Shown here piece by piece: positions 10,570 through 23,200 of a stretch of DNA of 64,000 nucleotides (position 1 is its first letter; each line of letters starts with the position of its first letter). The notes below the pieces were generated by a model, which was not told where the DNA came from, ran no database searches, and saw nothing but the letters and a program-made list of their open reading frames with translations. The DNA lies in NCBI GenBank assembly GCA_025531455.1, contig JAMYHL010000059.1, forward strand, positions 186,001 through 250,000, given 5' to 3'. The stretch is from Apiotrichum sp. Y4204 (Eukaryota > Basidiomycota > Tremellomycetes > Trichosporonales > Trichosporonaceae). The translations under genes were made by a program, and so were the position numbers.

Positions 10570-12326
10570 CGCAGAGTAGCGACCAGGAAGGACACGGGTT
10601 GCGGCCGCTTTATGTGCTGCACATTCATTGAAGCTTAGGCGGGTGTAAGTCGTAGGTTTGCACGATCGCGATCAAGCGGACATGTTGTACAGATACGATT
10701 GATTCCTATAGAACATGACAATCGAAGAGAGTACTAGAGAGCAGTTCTGCTGAGAGCCCACTTTTGCTTCACGATCACGATTCTACGACAATGAGCCATG
10801 ATCCACGACCAACACGGTCTTTTGTCCTCTGTGCACAGGTTAGCAGAAGCCCGCTGCGCGGCATGTGCGGACCGCTAGACTGACGCCCGACGGTTTATGC
10901 TCGAAGCTGGAGCCGCCACGATGCGGGATGCGCACAATGCACAGAGCTGCGGCTGGGGGATGTGTGCGGAGGTGACAGTCACACCAGTCACCGTTTGTGC
11001 AAGCTGTGCATGTCAGTGTCGCGAATGTGGGATCGCGTGCGGCAGAAGAAATCCAACCTTCCAAGGAGCCGCAAAACGCCGGCCGCATCGAGTTGTCTCT
11101 GGATCTCTCAGAGCTCTGCCACTCTGATTCACCCAGCGCACGACAGCCCTCAAGCCGTCTCGAGCGCATCAATAAAGCGAATCAAGCCCCACTCCACTCC
11201 GCTCCACTCTGGCATCTCGGCTGATCCCATGATCCTGTCATGGCTGTCATCTGACAACAAGTTGGTACGAGTGGACATGTGATGGGGGCATACCCGGCCG
11301 CCCGGAACTGCTGCATCGACATTCAACCGACGCGGTCTGTGGGAACGCTGCCCGGAACGCCGGAACGCTTTGTAGCTTTGTACAGGTTTTGTCGGAAGGC
11401 GTGTGCGCTGTATTGAAACAGTCACGGCCACTGGCCTGCGGGCTGTGCATGCAAGCAGTGCATCTCATAGGAGATGCACAGTGGGGCTCTGGCGTCGTGC
11501 GTACTGCTCGTTCCTCGTCGACCAGAGTACTTGTTGCCGTGGCGGAATGGCGACGACCCGCAACTCTATTCCCACACTGGGGTGGGCACTCGACGACAGC
11601 AAGAGCTGGTCGATACACAATTAACGGTTTCACGGTCCGCCCTTCCGCCAGGGACATCGTAACAAGTCAAGCATATTCATCCAAGCATACCGCGACGAAG
11701 GTTACAGACAGCCGCGGCACTCTCGTGTCTGATGACCTGCTGATTCCCTGGACGACCTGGCAACTGTTCGTCTCCGTCGGAATGTTCTCACAGCTGCTGC
11801 TGGCCCTTGCGTCGGATGCGTACTCGCTGTTTCTCTTGCTCATCAATTCGTCGTCGAGTGTGACGCCTCTGTTTCACCAGGAATCGACAGTCGGCTCGAG
11901 AGACCCACTCGAGCGCGGTTGAGCCCCACCCGGTCCACCGCGCTCGGTCGGCAGTCGTTGTCACCCGCGCACAGTGCCTCACTTCTGTCTGTTTGCCGAG
12001 GCTCGTCGGAACCGGCAGCTGACAGCTGACACATGTTACTGACATCTGTGCAGCTGTCCAGCTGCGGGTTGTCCAGGTGTCAGGCGTGATGGAGGCACAT
12101 GGAGACCCGCGCCTCTCGTCGTAATCTTGTTATGCTTGGTTCTCACCCCTTCCAGTTCCTACGGGCTGAAGACACTGAGCAACGCTGCGGCGGCACATGC
12201 GCGATCACATCTCCCAAGGCGTCCTCCTCTGACAACCAGCGATCCTGGCAACAGCACCGGGATGCGCGGGTACATAAGCAGAAGCATACCGCGGCCGCCC
12301 GGCCGCCCCCATCCCCACCATCCAGC
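10570..12326. other. Intergenic region, 1.75 kb
   Basis: No gene could be supported. Open frames here lack splice consistency or recognisable domains. A Cys-rich frame around 10897-11127 was examined and not accepted. The 3' end presumably holds the promoter of the membrane protein at 12327. Confidence 0.4.
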
Positions 12327-13881
12327 ATGAGCTTCTACCTCCCCAACATCGACAAGCCTGAGATCCAGCTGAAGAACCCCGCCGTCTCGTTCCGCAAGGG
12401 CGGGGGCAGCCGCGGCGGTGGTGGCGGCAGCGGCGTCTCGCTCGACCCATACCAGATTGCGGCCGTCGTGTGGTGTGTCGCGGTGAGTTGACGAGCACTG
12501 CAAACCACCCGCGCTGACCGCCAGTGGGCACTCCTCGGCCTAGTCGCCATCTCCCGCGTGTGCAGCCGGCACTACCGCTCGTGGGTGCTCGCCTTCCCGA
12601 TCCTCACGGCCTTTTTCTTCGTCATCGGTTTTGCAAGCGGTGCTGCTCGCTTCCGCCGTAAGTATCCAAATGGGAGATCAGGGCCGGCGGCGGCAGACGA
12701 CACGGAGATGAGTCTCTCGGTCGTCTGCCGTCACCGGCGGTGCTGGATGTCGCATGGAGTCGGTGTTTTGTCCGCGGATACACTGATTTGTATCTGGACG
12801 TGATCGTTCCGCTTCCAAACTGCATCGCGCGCCATACTCTGAGCAACGCCCATCGTCTACGCTGCTGACTCTCGCAGATTCCTATGTGTTTACCATCCTT
12901 GGGACGATGCTGGCGTACATGACCCTCCTGTCCGTGGCGCTCGATGCCGGGCGCCATTCCGCACGCGTCGCCGGACGCGAAGGGCGCGGCAAGATCCTCA
13001 TCATAGCCGCGGGTGTCGGCTACTTCTTCATGGTGCTCTATGCTCTGCTGACAGCGCCCAACCACCTGCTCACATCCCACACTTTTACCCGCGTCGATTC
13101 TTGGAACTACGATGCGACGGTGAACCCCGGCTGGGCAGCTTCAGTCATCTTTCAGACGCTGTTCCAGCTCGGCACGATCATCATCTCCTTTGTGATCTGG
13201 GGCATGGGTCTTGGTTATCGCGGCATGAGCAAAATCCACAGGACCGTCTTTCCAATTGCCGGCGTGCTGCTGTTCATCTCGTGGATCGCGGACATGGTCA
13301 GCACCGGCGCAGCGGTGGCCTTCAATGAGAGTATACTCGAGATCAAAGTCGGGAACGCCATCTTTTATGCGTGGACTATTCTCTTCATGTTCCTTTCGAT
13401 GGCCGCCATTGTCGGTTTCTGGAGGCCCAACACCGAGGCCGCCAACACCAACGCACCGCTCTCGCCCTCCAACGTGCCCTACAAGATTGACACGAACGGT
13501 AGCTTCAACGGCAGCACGTCCACCCCAGGCCCTCAGCAGCAGCAGCAGCAGCTCATGTACCAGCCCCAGATGGCGTATATGCAGCAGCCGGGCCAGCCCG
13601 GCATGCAGCCGCAGATGGCCTACATGCAGCCGGGCCAGCCAGGTCAGATGGGCCAACCGATGATGATGCAGGGCGCGCCAATGGGCCAACCCAGCCAGCA
13701 GTACGGCCAGCAGTACGGCCAGCCGATGATGATGCAGCCCCAGCAGTTCCAGCAGTACCCGCAACAATACACATACGTCCTGCAGCCCGGCCAGCAGTCG
13801 CCCCAGCTCCAGCCGCAGCTCCAGCCGCAGCAGTCGCCCCCGCTCGCCCACTCGCCCGCTCCGCACCAGAAACTGCCGTGA
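12327..13881 (+). CDS. Seven-TM-like membrane protein with Gln-rich cytosolic tail, unrecognised
   Basis: Exons 12327-12482, 12525-12657 and 12878-13881 give 430 residues. The N-terminus is soluble and carries a Gly-rich run (about residues 25-36). A polytopic core follows with about seven hydrophobic segments: QIAAVVWCVAWALLGLVAI, WVLAFPILTAFFFVIGFA, FTILGTMLAYMTLLSVAL, ILIIAAGVGYFFMVLYALL, ASVIFQTLFQLGTIIISFVI, VFPIAGVLLFISWIADMV and AIFYAWTILFMFLSMAAIV. From about residue 310 the tail is built of Q, P, M, G and Y with MQP/QPGQP/QQYGQ repeats and a QQQQQQ run. The topology resembles fungal DUF-type seven-TM proteins, but I do not recognise the family. No signal peptide is obvious. It is flanked by gene-poor DNA on both sides. 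Confidence 0.8.
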
Positions 13882-15233
13882 TGATATCCAAAGTAAAGAT
13901 GGACAATGTGGCGCCACAGATGGTAAAAGATACAAACATACAATGTTAGTAGTCAATAATGTAGTCCTGTCCCATGGATACCGTATGTTGTTGTAATCGA
14001 TAGTGCGCAAGGTCACTGTGAAGTATCCTGCTTCCACCGGGACTGTGCTACTATACTGAACGCAACACTACGAATACTATCTGCAGTGCCATCGTGACCG
14101 GTGAGAGCAGATGAGCCGATCTCACCTTTCCATCGCACGAATAGACTCGGCCGTGTGGGGACCCGAAAGAAAGACAATAGGCCAAGAAGCGCCATTCGCA
14201 TCTATGAGCGACAGGTTCGGCACAACATCTCCGTCGGACGAAAGCTGTCTGGTCCCTGCAGTGTATTCCTCGCCAAACTCATTCCAAAGTTTTGGACGAT
14301 CTGCAGATGTCGACCGCCGGCCCACCCCGCTCGACGCTGGAACCTCTCGCCGAGCAACAGCCGAAAGGGGTGCACGTGAGCGATGCGGCGAGCTCACGAG
14401 CTCGCAGCCTCGCAGCCTCGCGATCACGACCGCAATCCGATGTTAGAGTTCGGGTGTGGGATCGGCGGTGCCAAAAAAACTGAGAGCAGAACAGAGAACA
14501 GCAAGCTCTGAGCTTTGAGCTTCGAGAGTCGCTGGAAGCTCGAGCAGGTGGGTTGAAGGTTTGGTGTGCTCCATTTATATCACTCCATTTGGCTCTGGCT
14601 CTGGCTCTGGCTCCAACTAGCACCACACACTGGCCATTGTGCGATGGAGATTGAGCGTTCCGAGTCTGATTCCCAGGGCCGAGACGTCGAGGCTGAGGCA
14701 ACGCGCAATGCTCAACCTCTGGCATGAAGCGACTGACTCCGGATCAGAGTACGTATGCAGCTCATCTTCGGCAACATACGAACACGGCTCTCTGCTCTGC
14801 GGCCTCTCGCTGCCCTGCGCGCTCCCGAGCCGCACCCGTGCCTGGACTCCCGACGACCGAGAATGGCAGATGCTGGCAGATCGTTCTCGTAAACATCGTA
14901 AGCCGCGCCATACCTTGCAGTCTTGCAGCCAGCGCTTTACAGCATTAAGTCTGGATAGCTGCGTGTAACGGCTCCAACTCCAGCTCTACTAGGAACGGAA
15001 CTGAAGCGTTTAGCCCCACCAGCACGCCGGTATACCACTGGGATCCTCCAATGAAGGCAGAGTTGCCCCGGCGCTGCCGGCATCGCTGGGGTCGAAGTTT
15101 GGAAACTGCAACGAGCGGGACGGCACATGGAATGCACTGCACCAGTAGTGAGGCCAGTGTCAACTTTGTCGATGTTTCGTCTACTCACCCAACTCTGATC
15201 TTCATCTTATCCATCTCTCACTCACCCGTCTGG
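13882..15233. other. Intergenic region, 1.35 kb
   Basis: No gene was found. A short GGCTCT direct repeat (four copies near 14590) and a TTTATATC sequence near 14574 were seen. A pyrimidine-rich leader (15181-15233) immediately precedes the next start codon. Confidence 0.4.
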
Positions 15234-15971
15234 ATGCTCCTCCCCCTCGTACTGCTCGCGGCCGCGGCCTCTGCCGCCGCCCAGTCCTCGGCGAGCGCGG
15301 CAAGGGAGACGACGCAGTCTGTGACCACCACCGTCTCCGCGCAGATGACCGCCGCGACCGGCGTCAACACGATGCAGACGGGCGACGTCGCCAGCCGCGT
15401 AAAGTTCCTCCAGGGGCTGGAATACGCTTCTCTCGCAGCGCTTGCCCACACGAGCTTTGAGGTGCCCTCGGGAGAAAAGTATCTCGTGGAAGGAACCCCG
15501 AACGCAATCCAGTTTGAGGGGATCGTGCCGCGCAAGCGCCCGCTCGCGATCATGCTCGGACGCCCGCAGTCGCCCCCCAACAACGGGACGATTGCGCGCC
15601 AACTCAACGTCCTCCCCCTCGAGCTGGATACCGCGTATGCCGGCGCAAACTCTACAGTCTTCAAGTGTCCCGACGATGCGTGCACCCCGCGAACGGGATA
15701 CTTTATCGCCGCGATCGATACCGACTGCTTCAAGAACACGTCCGTCCCTATCCAGGGCTGTGAGTAGAGGACAAATCTCCCGGCGGCTATTCCCTTGTTC
15801 CATCTAACAGCAGGCATATGGGCCGTCTCGGAGCACTTCGAGTACAAGCCCCCCGGCACGCCGCTTAGCCTCGCCCTCCCTGCGCGCCCAGCATCCGGCG
15901 CGACGGCATCGCACGCGTCCCTCGCCGTGATCGCGCTCGGCGCCGCTTCCGTTTTCGTGCTTGTCCTCTAG
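15234..15971 (+). CDS. Small secreted, probably GPI-anchored protein, unrecognised
   Basis: Exons 15234-15759 and 15814-15971 give 227 residues. The chosen start (MLLPLVLLAAAASAAAQSSA) opens with a signal peptide and a likely cleavage site after ASAAA. An in-frame upstream ATG would bury this and was not used. The mature region has at least five Cys (KCPDDACTPRTGY, DTDCFKN, QGCIWAV), two or three N-glycosylation sequons (NNGT, ANST, KNTS) and a short Ser/Ala-rich segment before a hydrophobic end (LAVIALGAASVFVLVL). That end has the form of a GPI-attachment signal. It is probably a cell-wall or membrane-anchored protein. No catalytic motif is seen. Confidence 0.75.
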
Positions 15972-17216
15972 ATCACATAGTGAAGGACTCTGGACTTTGG
16001 AATGACCGTCTGTAGAGCTTAGAACTTGATAGTATGGATCCGGGCGGCTGCCCTAATACCCCCTTCTGGGTTGTTCCGGTCGTTGCGCGATTGTTGCGCG
16101 GGCTTTCGCTGCCAATATATCACTGATCTAGGAGGCAGGCGCTGTTCGGTTGTCGTGCCGGTCGCCAGCAGGGGATCACAATTCAACATCATCGACTCTG
16201 GCGGGAGCGTTCAGCGATGGGGTACAAGTCCCCCACGATAGTGTTCTACGACCGCACGATGTTGTCAGCATATACGTCCGCTCACACTGCAGCTAGACAC
16301 ATTGTTGTTCTCCGTACACAACTGGTCTCGCCTTCCGCGGTGCAACACCCCATCTTTTCTTCTCAATATGGGCCGGCCACCATTGGAGTCAGCATGAGAA
16401 AAGACAAAGGAGAACGATCCATAATCTCACACCGCGCCGCGCATGCTATCGCCGGCTCTGTCGGCATCATCGGCCGTCTCGCTGTCCTAGTCTCCGCTGC
16501 TATTACGATCTACGCGCAAGCATTGAGATTGTTGACCACTAGCCACCAGTAGAGCCCATTGACCAGGCCTCCGGGAAGTCTCATATCCGACACGAAGCGC
16601 GACAAGTCCAAGCGCGCCGAGCCGAATAAACCCCCCCCCCCCCCCCCCAGGGTCACACATTGAGCCCTGCCGCCACGAAACACGAATGAAAGAGGTCGAG
16701 TTGAGTAGCGGCGATGCAATGCAATGCAGCGAAAATAAGGATTCAGACGCTCGTGCATGCCGTGCAGCATGTGAATCGTCGTGTAGAGCGGTGAGGGAGT
16801 GATGTAGAAGACCGAGCTAAGCGCGGGACATGAGATGAGCAGGTGGTGTTGTTTGTACTTGTTGTTGTTGACATTTCCAAGTCGTTTCAGGAACCTTTCT
16901 GCCCCGCCGGACGAGCGAGCGTGACTTTTCTTCTTGTCACTCCCTCTCCCTCTCTTTCTCTCCATCCGATGGACGCTATCGGACCGGCGCCGCTGCTCTG
17001 CTGCTCGTCGATGCTGTTGTCGGCGCCGTGCTGAGTTGGAGATTGTACAATACCTGAGAAGAACAAGATACAACGTGCTTTGACGATTTATCACGATAAC
17101 ACGATCCACAAAACACGATATACGCGCAATAACAACAACCTGTCACCCAACAGCCCACCCCGCTCTCCACCTCCCTCTCTCCATCTCCTCCATCTCATCT
17201 CTCGCCTCTCCATCGC
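15972..17216. other. Intergenic region with 18-base poly-C tract
   Basis: No gene was found. A run of 18 C (16631-16648) follows an A-triplet. The DNA just before 17217 is pyrimidine-rich (repeated CTC/CCATCTC), typical of the leaders of genes in this window. Confidence 0.4.
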
Positions 17217-19376
17217 ATGTTCACCCCGCTCTCGACCGGTTCCGAGCGCGCGCAGGACCGGCTGTGGGGTACGTCCACTATCAAACGAGATGACGCCTAA
17301 CTGACGCGTGTGCAACTCCGTCCTTTCACTTTGACTCATCCCGGCTCTCCGATTCTTCCTCCTCAGAACGCGACCGCACCCTCTCGACGCGCAAGGCGCG
17401 CGCGCGGGCGCCGCTGCCAATCTCCCCGCGCGGTCACCGCACGCGTCCGCCGAGCAGAGCGCCCCCGTCACCGACGGCGCGCGTCCCCTCGGGACTAGCG
17501 ACGAGCCCGCGCCTCGCCCCGTGGCGGCGGCACGTGAGTACCACAGAAGAGGATCAAGACGACTCGTGGTGGCAGCTCTTCCTCCGCGTAAGTATCCTCT
17601 TTCTCCCGCTACTCCCTCTGACGGCAGCCATCCCGCAGGACAGTGGACGGCTGGCTCTCGTCCTTCTGGAAACGCCATTTTGTGCTCACCGTCCTACCAT
17701 GTCTCGCGGTCTGGCTCTGGGTCGCGCTCCCGTTCCCCGTCAATGACCCGTACAAGGACTCACCCTTGCCGGACATGCCGTCATGGCCGCGCCCGCCGTG
17801 GCCTGGGGGAGGGGGCGAAGAACCCGACGCAGAGGTGCTCCCCCTCGATGTCAACTTTTACTTCTTCCTCTTCTGGTGAGTGCAGAAGCTGGGCAGTACT
17901 GATAGCAGGTACTTTGGCGCATATCTCGCCGTGGCGCTGTTCTTCATCACAAACCTCTTTAGTCTATACCGTCTCAGTACGTGTGTCTCGTCTCAGCCGA
18001 CTAACCCCAGACTGGTGGCCGGCACGGCTCGGCGGCAAGACGACATACGGGCTCATCTGGGGACTCACCCTTGCGATCGGCCTCGCCGCACATCACCTCG
18101 ACCTCTTTGGTCTCCGCCGGCGGTGGAGAGATAAAGACCCCGCGGATGGGTTCGACTGGGAGCGCAAGAGTGAGTCGTTGGAGTACACCGTTTTATTGCA
18201 TGCCGGGATATCACTGACAATAGCCTTCTGGGTCATGCTCTCGTTTGCGGCGATGCACATTCCCGCGCTGGCCTGCTTCTCGAAACTCAAGAGCGACAAG
18301 CGGCACGTGTATCGGCACGCCCAGCCCATCGTGCAGACGTGAGCCTCCGCACGACTGCTAATACTCACCACAGATTCTTCGGGCAGTCGTTCCGCCGTAT
18401 CCCGTCGAGCTGGGTGCGCTTCCTGTGGTTCATGGTGTGTCTCGCCATTGCGGCGTTCTCCCTCATTGCGGGGCAGGCGTACGCGAGCCTCTTTCTCTCG
18501 ACGCTCCCGCACACGAGTCTCGATGCGGGAACGTGGGTGTGGTCGTGGATCATCAGTGAGTGACCGACTGTTCCTTCCTGCTCTCTCTCTAACGGCAGCC
18601 GTACAAGTCCTCGGGCAAATCTCATTCTTCATCATCGGCTCAAAGGTGCGCTCGCGCGCGCTCCTGTTCCTCTACAAGCTCTTCTTCCAACTCGTCTACC
18701 ACGTATTTTACCGCAACCTCTTTGCGCGTCTCCGCAGTCCGTCGCAGTTCGCTACAGTTCAGCTGTTGTCCTCCATCGGTGTCATCATCCTCTTCCCAGT
18801 CCAGATGACGCAGGTGTACCACCGCGTACTCCAGATCCTCGTTGGTTATCCACTCACATGGGTAAGCTATCGTACGCCGTGTTGAGCTTACATCAGGCGG
18901 AGCATGTCGAGACCGTCGCCGTCACGTTCTACTGCCGCGGTCTCGCGCAAAACACGACCATGCTCGGCTTCCTTGGTGAGCATGCAGTGACCGTGGACGA
19001 GCACTGATCCCACCAGGCTGGCTCAGCATCCTTCATTTCGGGCCAAACTCGCAGATCTACCCTTTCTTCAAGTTTTCGCAGACCGAAGAGGACCCGTACA
19101 CCTTCCCGATGACATTCGTCGCGTCTTGCGCGGTGTGGGTGAGTCAAGGAGTAGCACGTCCTTTCCACGACAACTATCACTGACCGCCAGTCCTTGGAAC
19201 TGGCCAGCTCGTTCATCGCGCGGCAGGTGATGCGGCGTGCGTTTGGTGTGTTTGTCACGCGCACAGGACTCGACGAGATGCGCGAGTATCCCGAGCTCGT
19301 ACCAGCGTGCGGGTGGGCATCGGTGCACGTCTCGATGAACATTTTGCTGTTCCTGATCCGCCTCAATTTCCGCTAA
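17217..19376 (+). CDS. Polytopic membrane protein, unrecognised
   Basis: The start at 17217 (MFTPLSTGSERAQDRLW) leads by a phase-1 intron into a basic, Pro/Ser-rich N-terminal region of about 60 residues. An acidic/Trp stretch (EEDQDDSWWQLFLR) follows, and then about nine hydrophobic segments spread across ten or so short exons. Examples are FVLTVLPCLAVWLWVALPF, YLAVALFFITNLFSLY, LIWGLTLAIGLAAHHL, FWVMLSFAAMHIPALA, FLWFMVCLAIAAFSLIAG, VLGQISFFIIGS and SSIGVIILFPVQM. All junctions examined keep frame with GTGAGT/GTACGT donors. The acceptor for the second coding intron must be at 17627, because the CAG at 17638 breaks the frame. I do not recognise the family and see no transport or enzymatic motif. 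Cytosolic N-terminus is inferred from its basic character. Confidence 0.78.
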
Positions 19377-19648
19377 GAAAGTATCACTATCTGAAAAGGA
19401 CCCAGTGTCTAGCTTATAAGAGTACATCTCTGTTCTACCACATATACACAGGTTGCGCGCCGTTATAATGTTGAATAATGTTGTTATGCAGGTTACATTA
19501 CAGGCCTTGGCCGGGGCTGTAGCGGTGGGTGGGGATTTATGCGTTGCGGTTTGATGGTGTAGGCAACGGCGCGCAAGAAAGGAGGGAGCAAAGCGAAAAG
19601 ACGACGAGACGAAAGAAATGCCCGAGAAACAAAGCACACGGGCAGCTG

Positions 19649-20227
19649 CTACGAGATCAACCCCGTGCTGACCTCGCACGGTGCACCGACGCTCTGCCGG
19701 CGAGTGACAAGCTGGACAGGAACGGGAAGCTCGGGGTAGGCGTCGTGGAAGTGTGATCCGGCCAGCGGGCGGCGCGGCTTGGCCGAGAGGGCGGCCGGGG
19801 CTGGGGTGTGCAGCTCGTGGCTAACAAAGGGGGCACACCCGCAAGGCTCTACAGCCTGGCGCTCGCGCTGCGCCGCCCACTGGACGGACCATGCCTCGTC
19901 AATGCGCCACTCGTCGTCAAAGTGGTAGAACACATGGTCGTGGGTGACGCGCGAGCTGGTCCCGCTTGGCGAAGGGATCTCGATATCGAGGCGGACCGCG
20001 AGCGTGCGTTTCCCCGCATCAGCAACGACCATGTGCGCGGTAAACACGCTCCCGGCACCAGCGAGGCGGGCGAACCCCTGTGGCGAGAACCGGCGCCCAT
20101 TGAGGGACACGCGGGGCGCGACGAATGTGCCGAGATTACTCCACAGGCGCGTGTTCATGATCCGCAGAAACGCGCGAAAGTGCGCGGTCAGGTCGGCCGA
20201 GGTCGTGATCCGCCTGTTGGTCGGCAT
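19649..20227 (-). CDS. SnoaL/NTF2-like fold protein
   Basis: An intronless frame of 192 residues. The pattern is that of the SnoaL-like/nuclear-transport-factor-2-like superfamily, a small cone-shaped alpha+beta fold. Helices with SADLTAHFRAFLRIM come first, then a beta-rich part including TFVAPRVSLNGRRFSP and AHMVVADAGKRTLAVRLDIE. The typical ending strand HVFYHFDDEWRIDEAWSVQW (about residues 100-120) follows. The last 70 residues are Pro/Ala-rich and probably disordered. Members include cyclases, isomerases and dehydratases, but no specific activity can be assigned. It is convergent with the membrane protein ending at 19376. Confidence 0.7.
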   Translation of the reverse strand: MPTNRRITTSADLTAHFRAFLRIMNTRLWSNLGTFVAPRVSLNGRRFSPQGFARLAGAGSVFTAHMVVADAGKRTLAVRLDIEIPSPSGTSSRVTHDHVFYHFDDEWRIDEAWSVQWAAQRERQAVEPCGCAPFVSHELHTPAPAALSAKPRRPLAGSHFHDAYPELPVPVQLVTRRQSVGAPCEVSTGLIS

Positions 20228-23200
20228 CGTGGAGAGTGGGGGAAGTGGCGAATGAGTCGAGATATGTAGATTGGAGAGTGTATAATGTTCTTATACACTA
20301 CTGAGCTCAGAATATGTACGCTGCCAGGAGATGGCCGGCGATGGAGCAGAGATGCCGAGAGGGCAGATCGTGACGCGTGCCGTCTGTCAGATGGGTAAAT
20401 GTCGCAAGGCCCCGGTGCTGCGCTCGTTTGGGACTCGGAGAAGACTGCGCGGCGACGTAGAGCCGAGTGCTCGTAATGCTCGGAGTGGGAATCGGTGTGG
20501 AATGTATGGTAATGTCGGCGTCGTTGGAGGTCTTGGGAGTCTCGATTCGGGAAATATCGAGTAAACTCTTGAGCTCTTGTGGTGCGCGGTATGTGATCCA
20601 GGCAAGTGATCTAGCTGTGATCTAGCAGTGATCTATGCTCTCTACTCGATGGTGGTGGATGCCGTTCACTTGGGACTGTCGAGATATGTGATGAGCTGCT
20701 GATAGATGCTACTGGTGGTGCCCGTCGGGAGATGTCCCGATTCTCTACAATATACAATGTTGGTGCTGATGGGGAGCTCAAGCCGGCGGCGTCTTCATGC
20801 AAAGACGCGATACGATATATGAGACGGGGGAGACGAGAGCGGGGCAATTTTTCCGAGACTTTGACGTTGAGGGGTCTTATAGAACCCACTCGGAGATGCA
20901 TGTCGATCTCTCTCAACTCAACTCACCGTGCAATTCTTCTTCCAGTCGATCACGGCAGAGCACAATCAGAGCACAATCAGTCCAGTCTGAGCACAATCTG
21001 GGTCAAGCTGAGCAATCTCTGCATCTTGTTTCTCCTTGTCTCGCCCAGATCAAGGTCCCGGTGTAATGCCCCCCGGTACCTGGCCCCACCCTCTCTCTCT
21101 CTCTCCTCGGGGTGTAAATCCTCCTCTCCTCGGACACAGATGACGTTGAAGTCACGCCAGAGCGACGAACAACCCAAGAGCCGCAGGCTCCGAACCTTGG
21201 TGTCCCTGTCCAAAAGCCCAGGTCGGCCGCGAACGACAGGCAGCCTCTAGAGCTCGGGAGCTCGGGAGCTCTTGGAGCGCGCCGTTTTGGCTCTTCCTCT
21301 CGAGTTAAACTTGTTCCTCAAGCCCTGGGGACGGAAATATCCCCCACCTCTTGGATCTTGGACGCATCTCCACTCTCTCTCCCTGTCACATGTTCTGCGC
21401 GTTGCTCCCATCTTCCGATCAGCCGATCGCGCCGAGAGATACTTGCTACTCTTGTTGTGGGATTCGGCTTTGTCCGCCCCCGCTGCGCTCTCATCATCCG
21501 ACCCGACGGCAGCGGCCCAAAGTACCTCGCGGCGCGTGAATGCGTGAAGATAACAGTCGGTGGCGCTGCTGATCGCCGAGTATCCAGCGGACACTCCGCA
21601 CCAGAGCTCGTTAGAGGCGTAAAGCTACACTTTGCTGCGCTTCATTTGCCCCCGGCCATCGGATCTATCTGGTCGCCAGCCGTTCGCACTGGGCCGAAAC
21701 AGGGAGGTTCGGCGAAGATGACGACGCAGCGACGAGAGATGCGCGAAAGTCGACGATGCAAGTTCGTACAGCGTCGCAGGCTCGCAGCGTTGCACGCTCG
21801 ACGCTGGGGTCCCCATCGCGGTGGATGATGAGAGTGGAGGGACTCGAGTGGAGCGAATGACGTCTATGCCGTAGTTCCGATGCCGTCAGCCCGGGACTGG
21901 AAAGAACAAGTTGTGTGTGTACTACTGTACCTGGTTGCAGACATTGCTCTGACATTCTTATCCGTTATCCAAGCGAGCGACGAGGTTATCACGCTTTGAG
22001 TAGCAGTCATCTGATCTATCCGAGGCTACTGATTCGGAAGTATCGAGCTCTGCGATAAGACATCGAGGTGACCTGCAGCTTTCAACAAGAGTGGTGCAGC
22101 ACTCGTGGTCTGGGAATCAGCCATGCCGTACCGAGATGCCATGCGAGTCAGTTGCAGTAGTGGAACGAGGTACATCGTACTTTCTTGGCGCGCAGCCAGC
22201 AATTCCTGCGCAGCTCCAAGCACATCCCATCCGGTGTGCGCTCCATCGCTGCTCCCTCCCTGGTCCCATACGCCCGAACCACTCCACCCCGACAGCCAAT
22301 CGCTGGTGGCGGCGGGACATCGAGCGGTGGAGAGCACACGGTGCCCGGTGCGGAGCGCGCAGCGCGCAGCGCGCAGCGCGAGGCGCATCCTTACTGTTCC
22401 CCCAAGCTCTGGGTGTGGTGGAGGTGGGAGGTGACACAACCGTGGATCCCGTCGTGGACGTGTGGATGGATGTGTGGGAATATTGACGTCAGTCCCCCCT
22501 TGGTCTCGCCGGGCCTTGTTGGTGAGAAACTCTTTGTGTCAGAAGGGCACCACTCGCCATCACCCGTGCCGGCGCGGCCACCACCCCGCCCCTAGTGGCG
22601 ACCCGCGATGGTATACGGTGGAGCCGCGCTCCGCTCCAATTAGTACTACCACCAGTCTCCCGATGCGATGTTCCCCGATACAATGTTCCAGTCCGTTCGA
22701 TGAAACCGGACGGCAGCCGGCGATGGCGCAATGCATGTTCATGAAGGTGTGGAGGCGGATGTCGCCTGTTGTCGCCTACACGCAAGGCGGGGACCACGCG
22801 GTCGCGGTCGGGGTGGCTGGCGGCTGGCGTGGCCTGGCAGTGGCTGGTTGGCCAGTGAGCATGTGCAGCCGCAGCGAGCTCCGAGCAAGCGTGCTGTCTA
22901 AATAAGATGTTCTATGGCCATCTCGCCGCATAGTGTCGCCTACATCATCGTGATCTCACGACGATCATCGACGTTATAGGAGTAGGTTTAATGAGATCCC
23001 AAGGTTGAGTCCATTCCTCGGCAGTTCGGCATGCCGCGGCACGACGGCACGACGGCACGACGGTGTTCGGCGAGACCGGGCTCGCTTGCAGCTATGATGC
23101 GATGAGATGTGGGGTGAACATGTGGGTTGGAGTAGAGATCAGATGAGGGTGGGTATGGCCGATGCGCATCTTCCTCATCCTCATCCAGCTTCGTCCCGCG

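Noticed and set aside
10897..11127. Cys-rich open frame (SCGWGMC...CASCACQC)
   Set aside because: It does not fit the spacing of the two small Cys-rich genes, and no consistent intron model or homology was seen. Kept only as a weak possibility.
11389..11922. 177-residue open frame
   Set aside because: Random-looking composition, no domain, no splice pattern like that of neighbouring genes.
15051..15233. Upstream in-frame ATG extending the secreted protein at 15234
   Set aside because: The extension would place a signal peptide internally. The DNA there reads as a pyrimidine-rich leader.
22351..22385. Tandem GCGCAGC repeats considered as a CRISPR-like array
   Set aside because: Units are contiguous without spacers, and the genome is fungal. 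It is a simple microsatellite.
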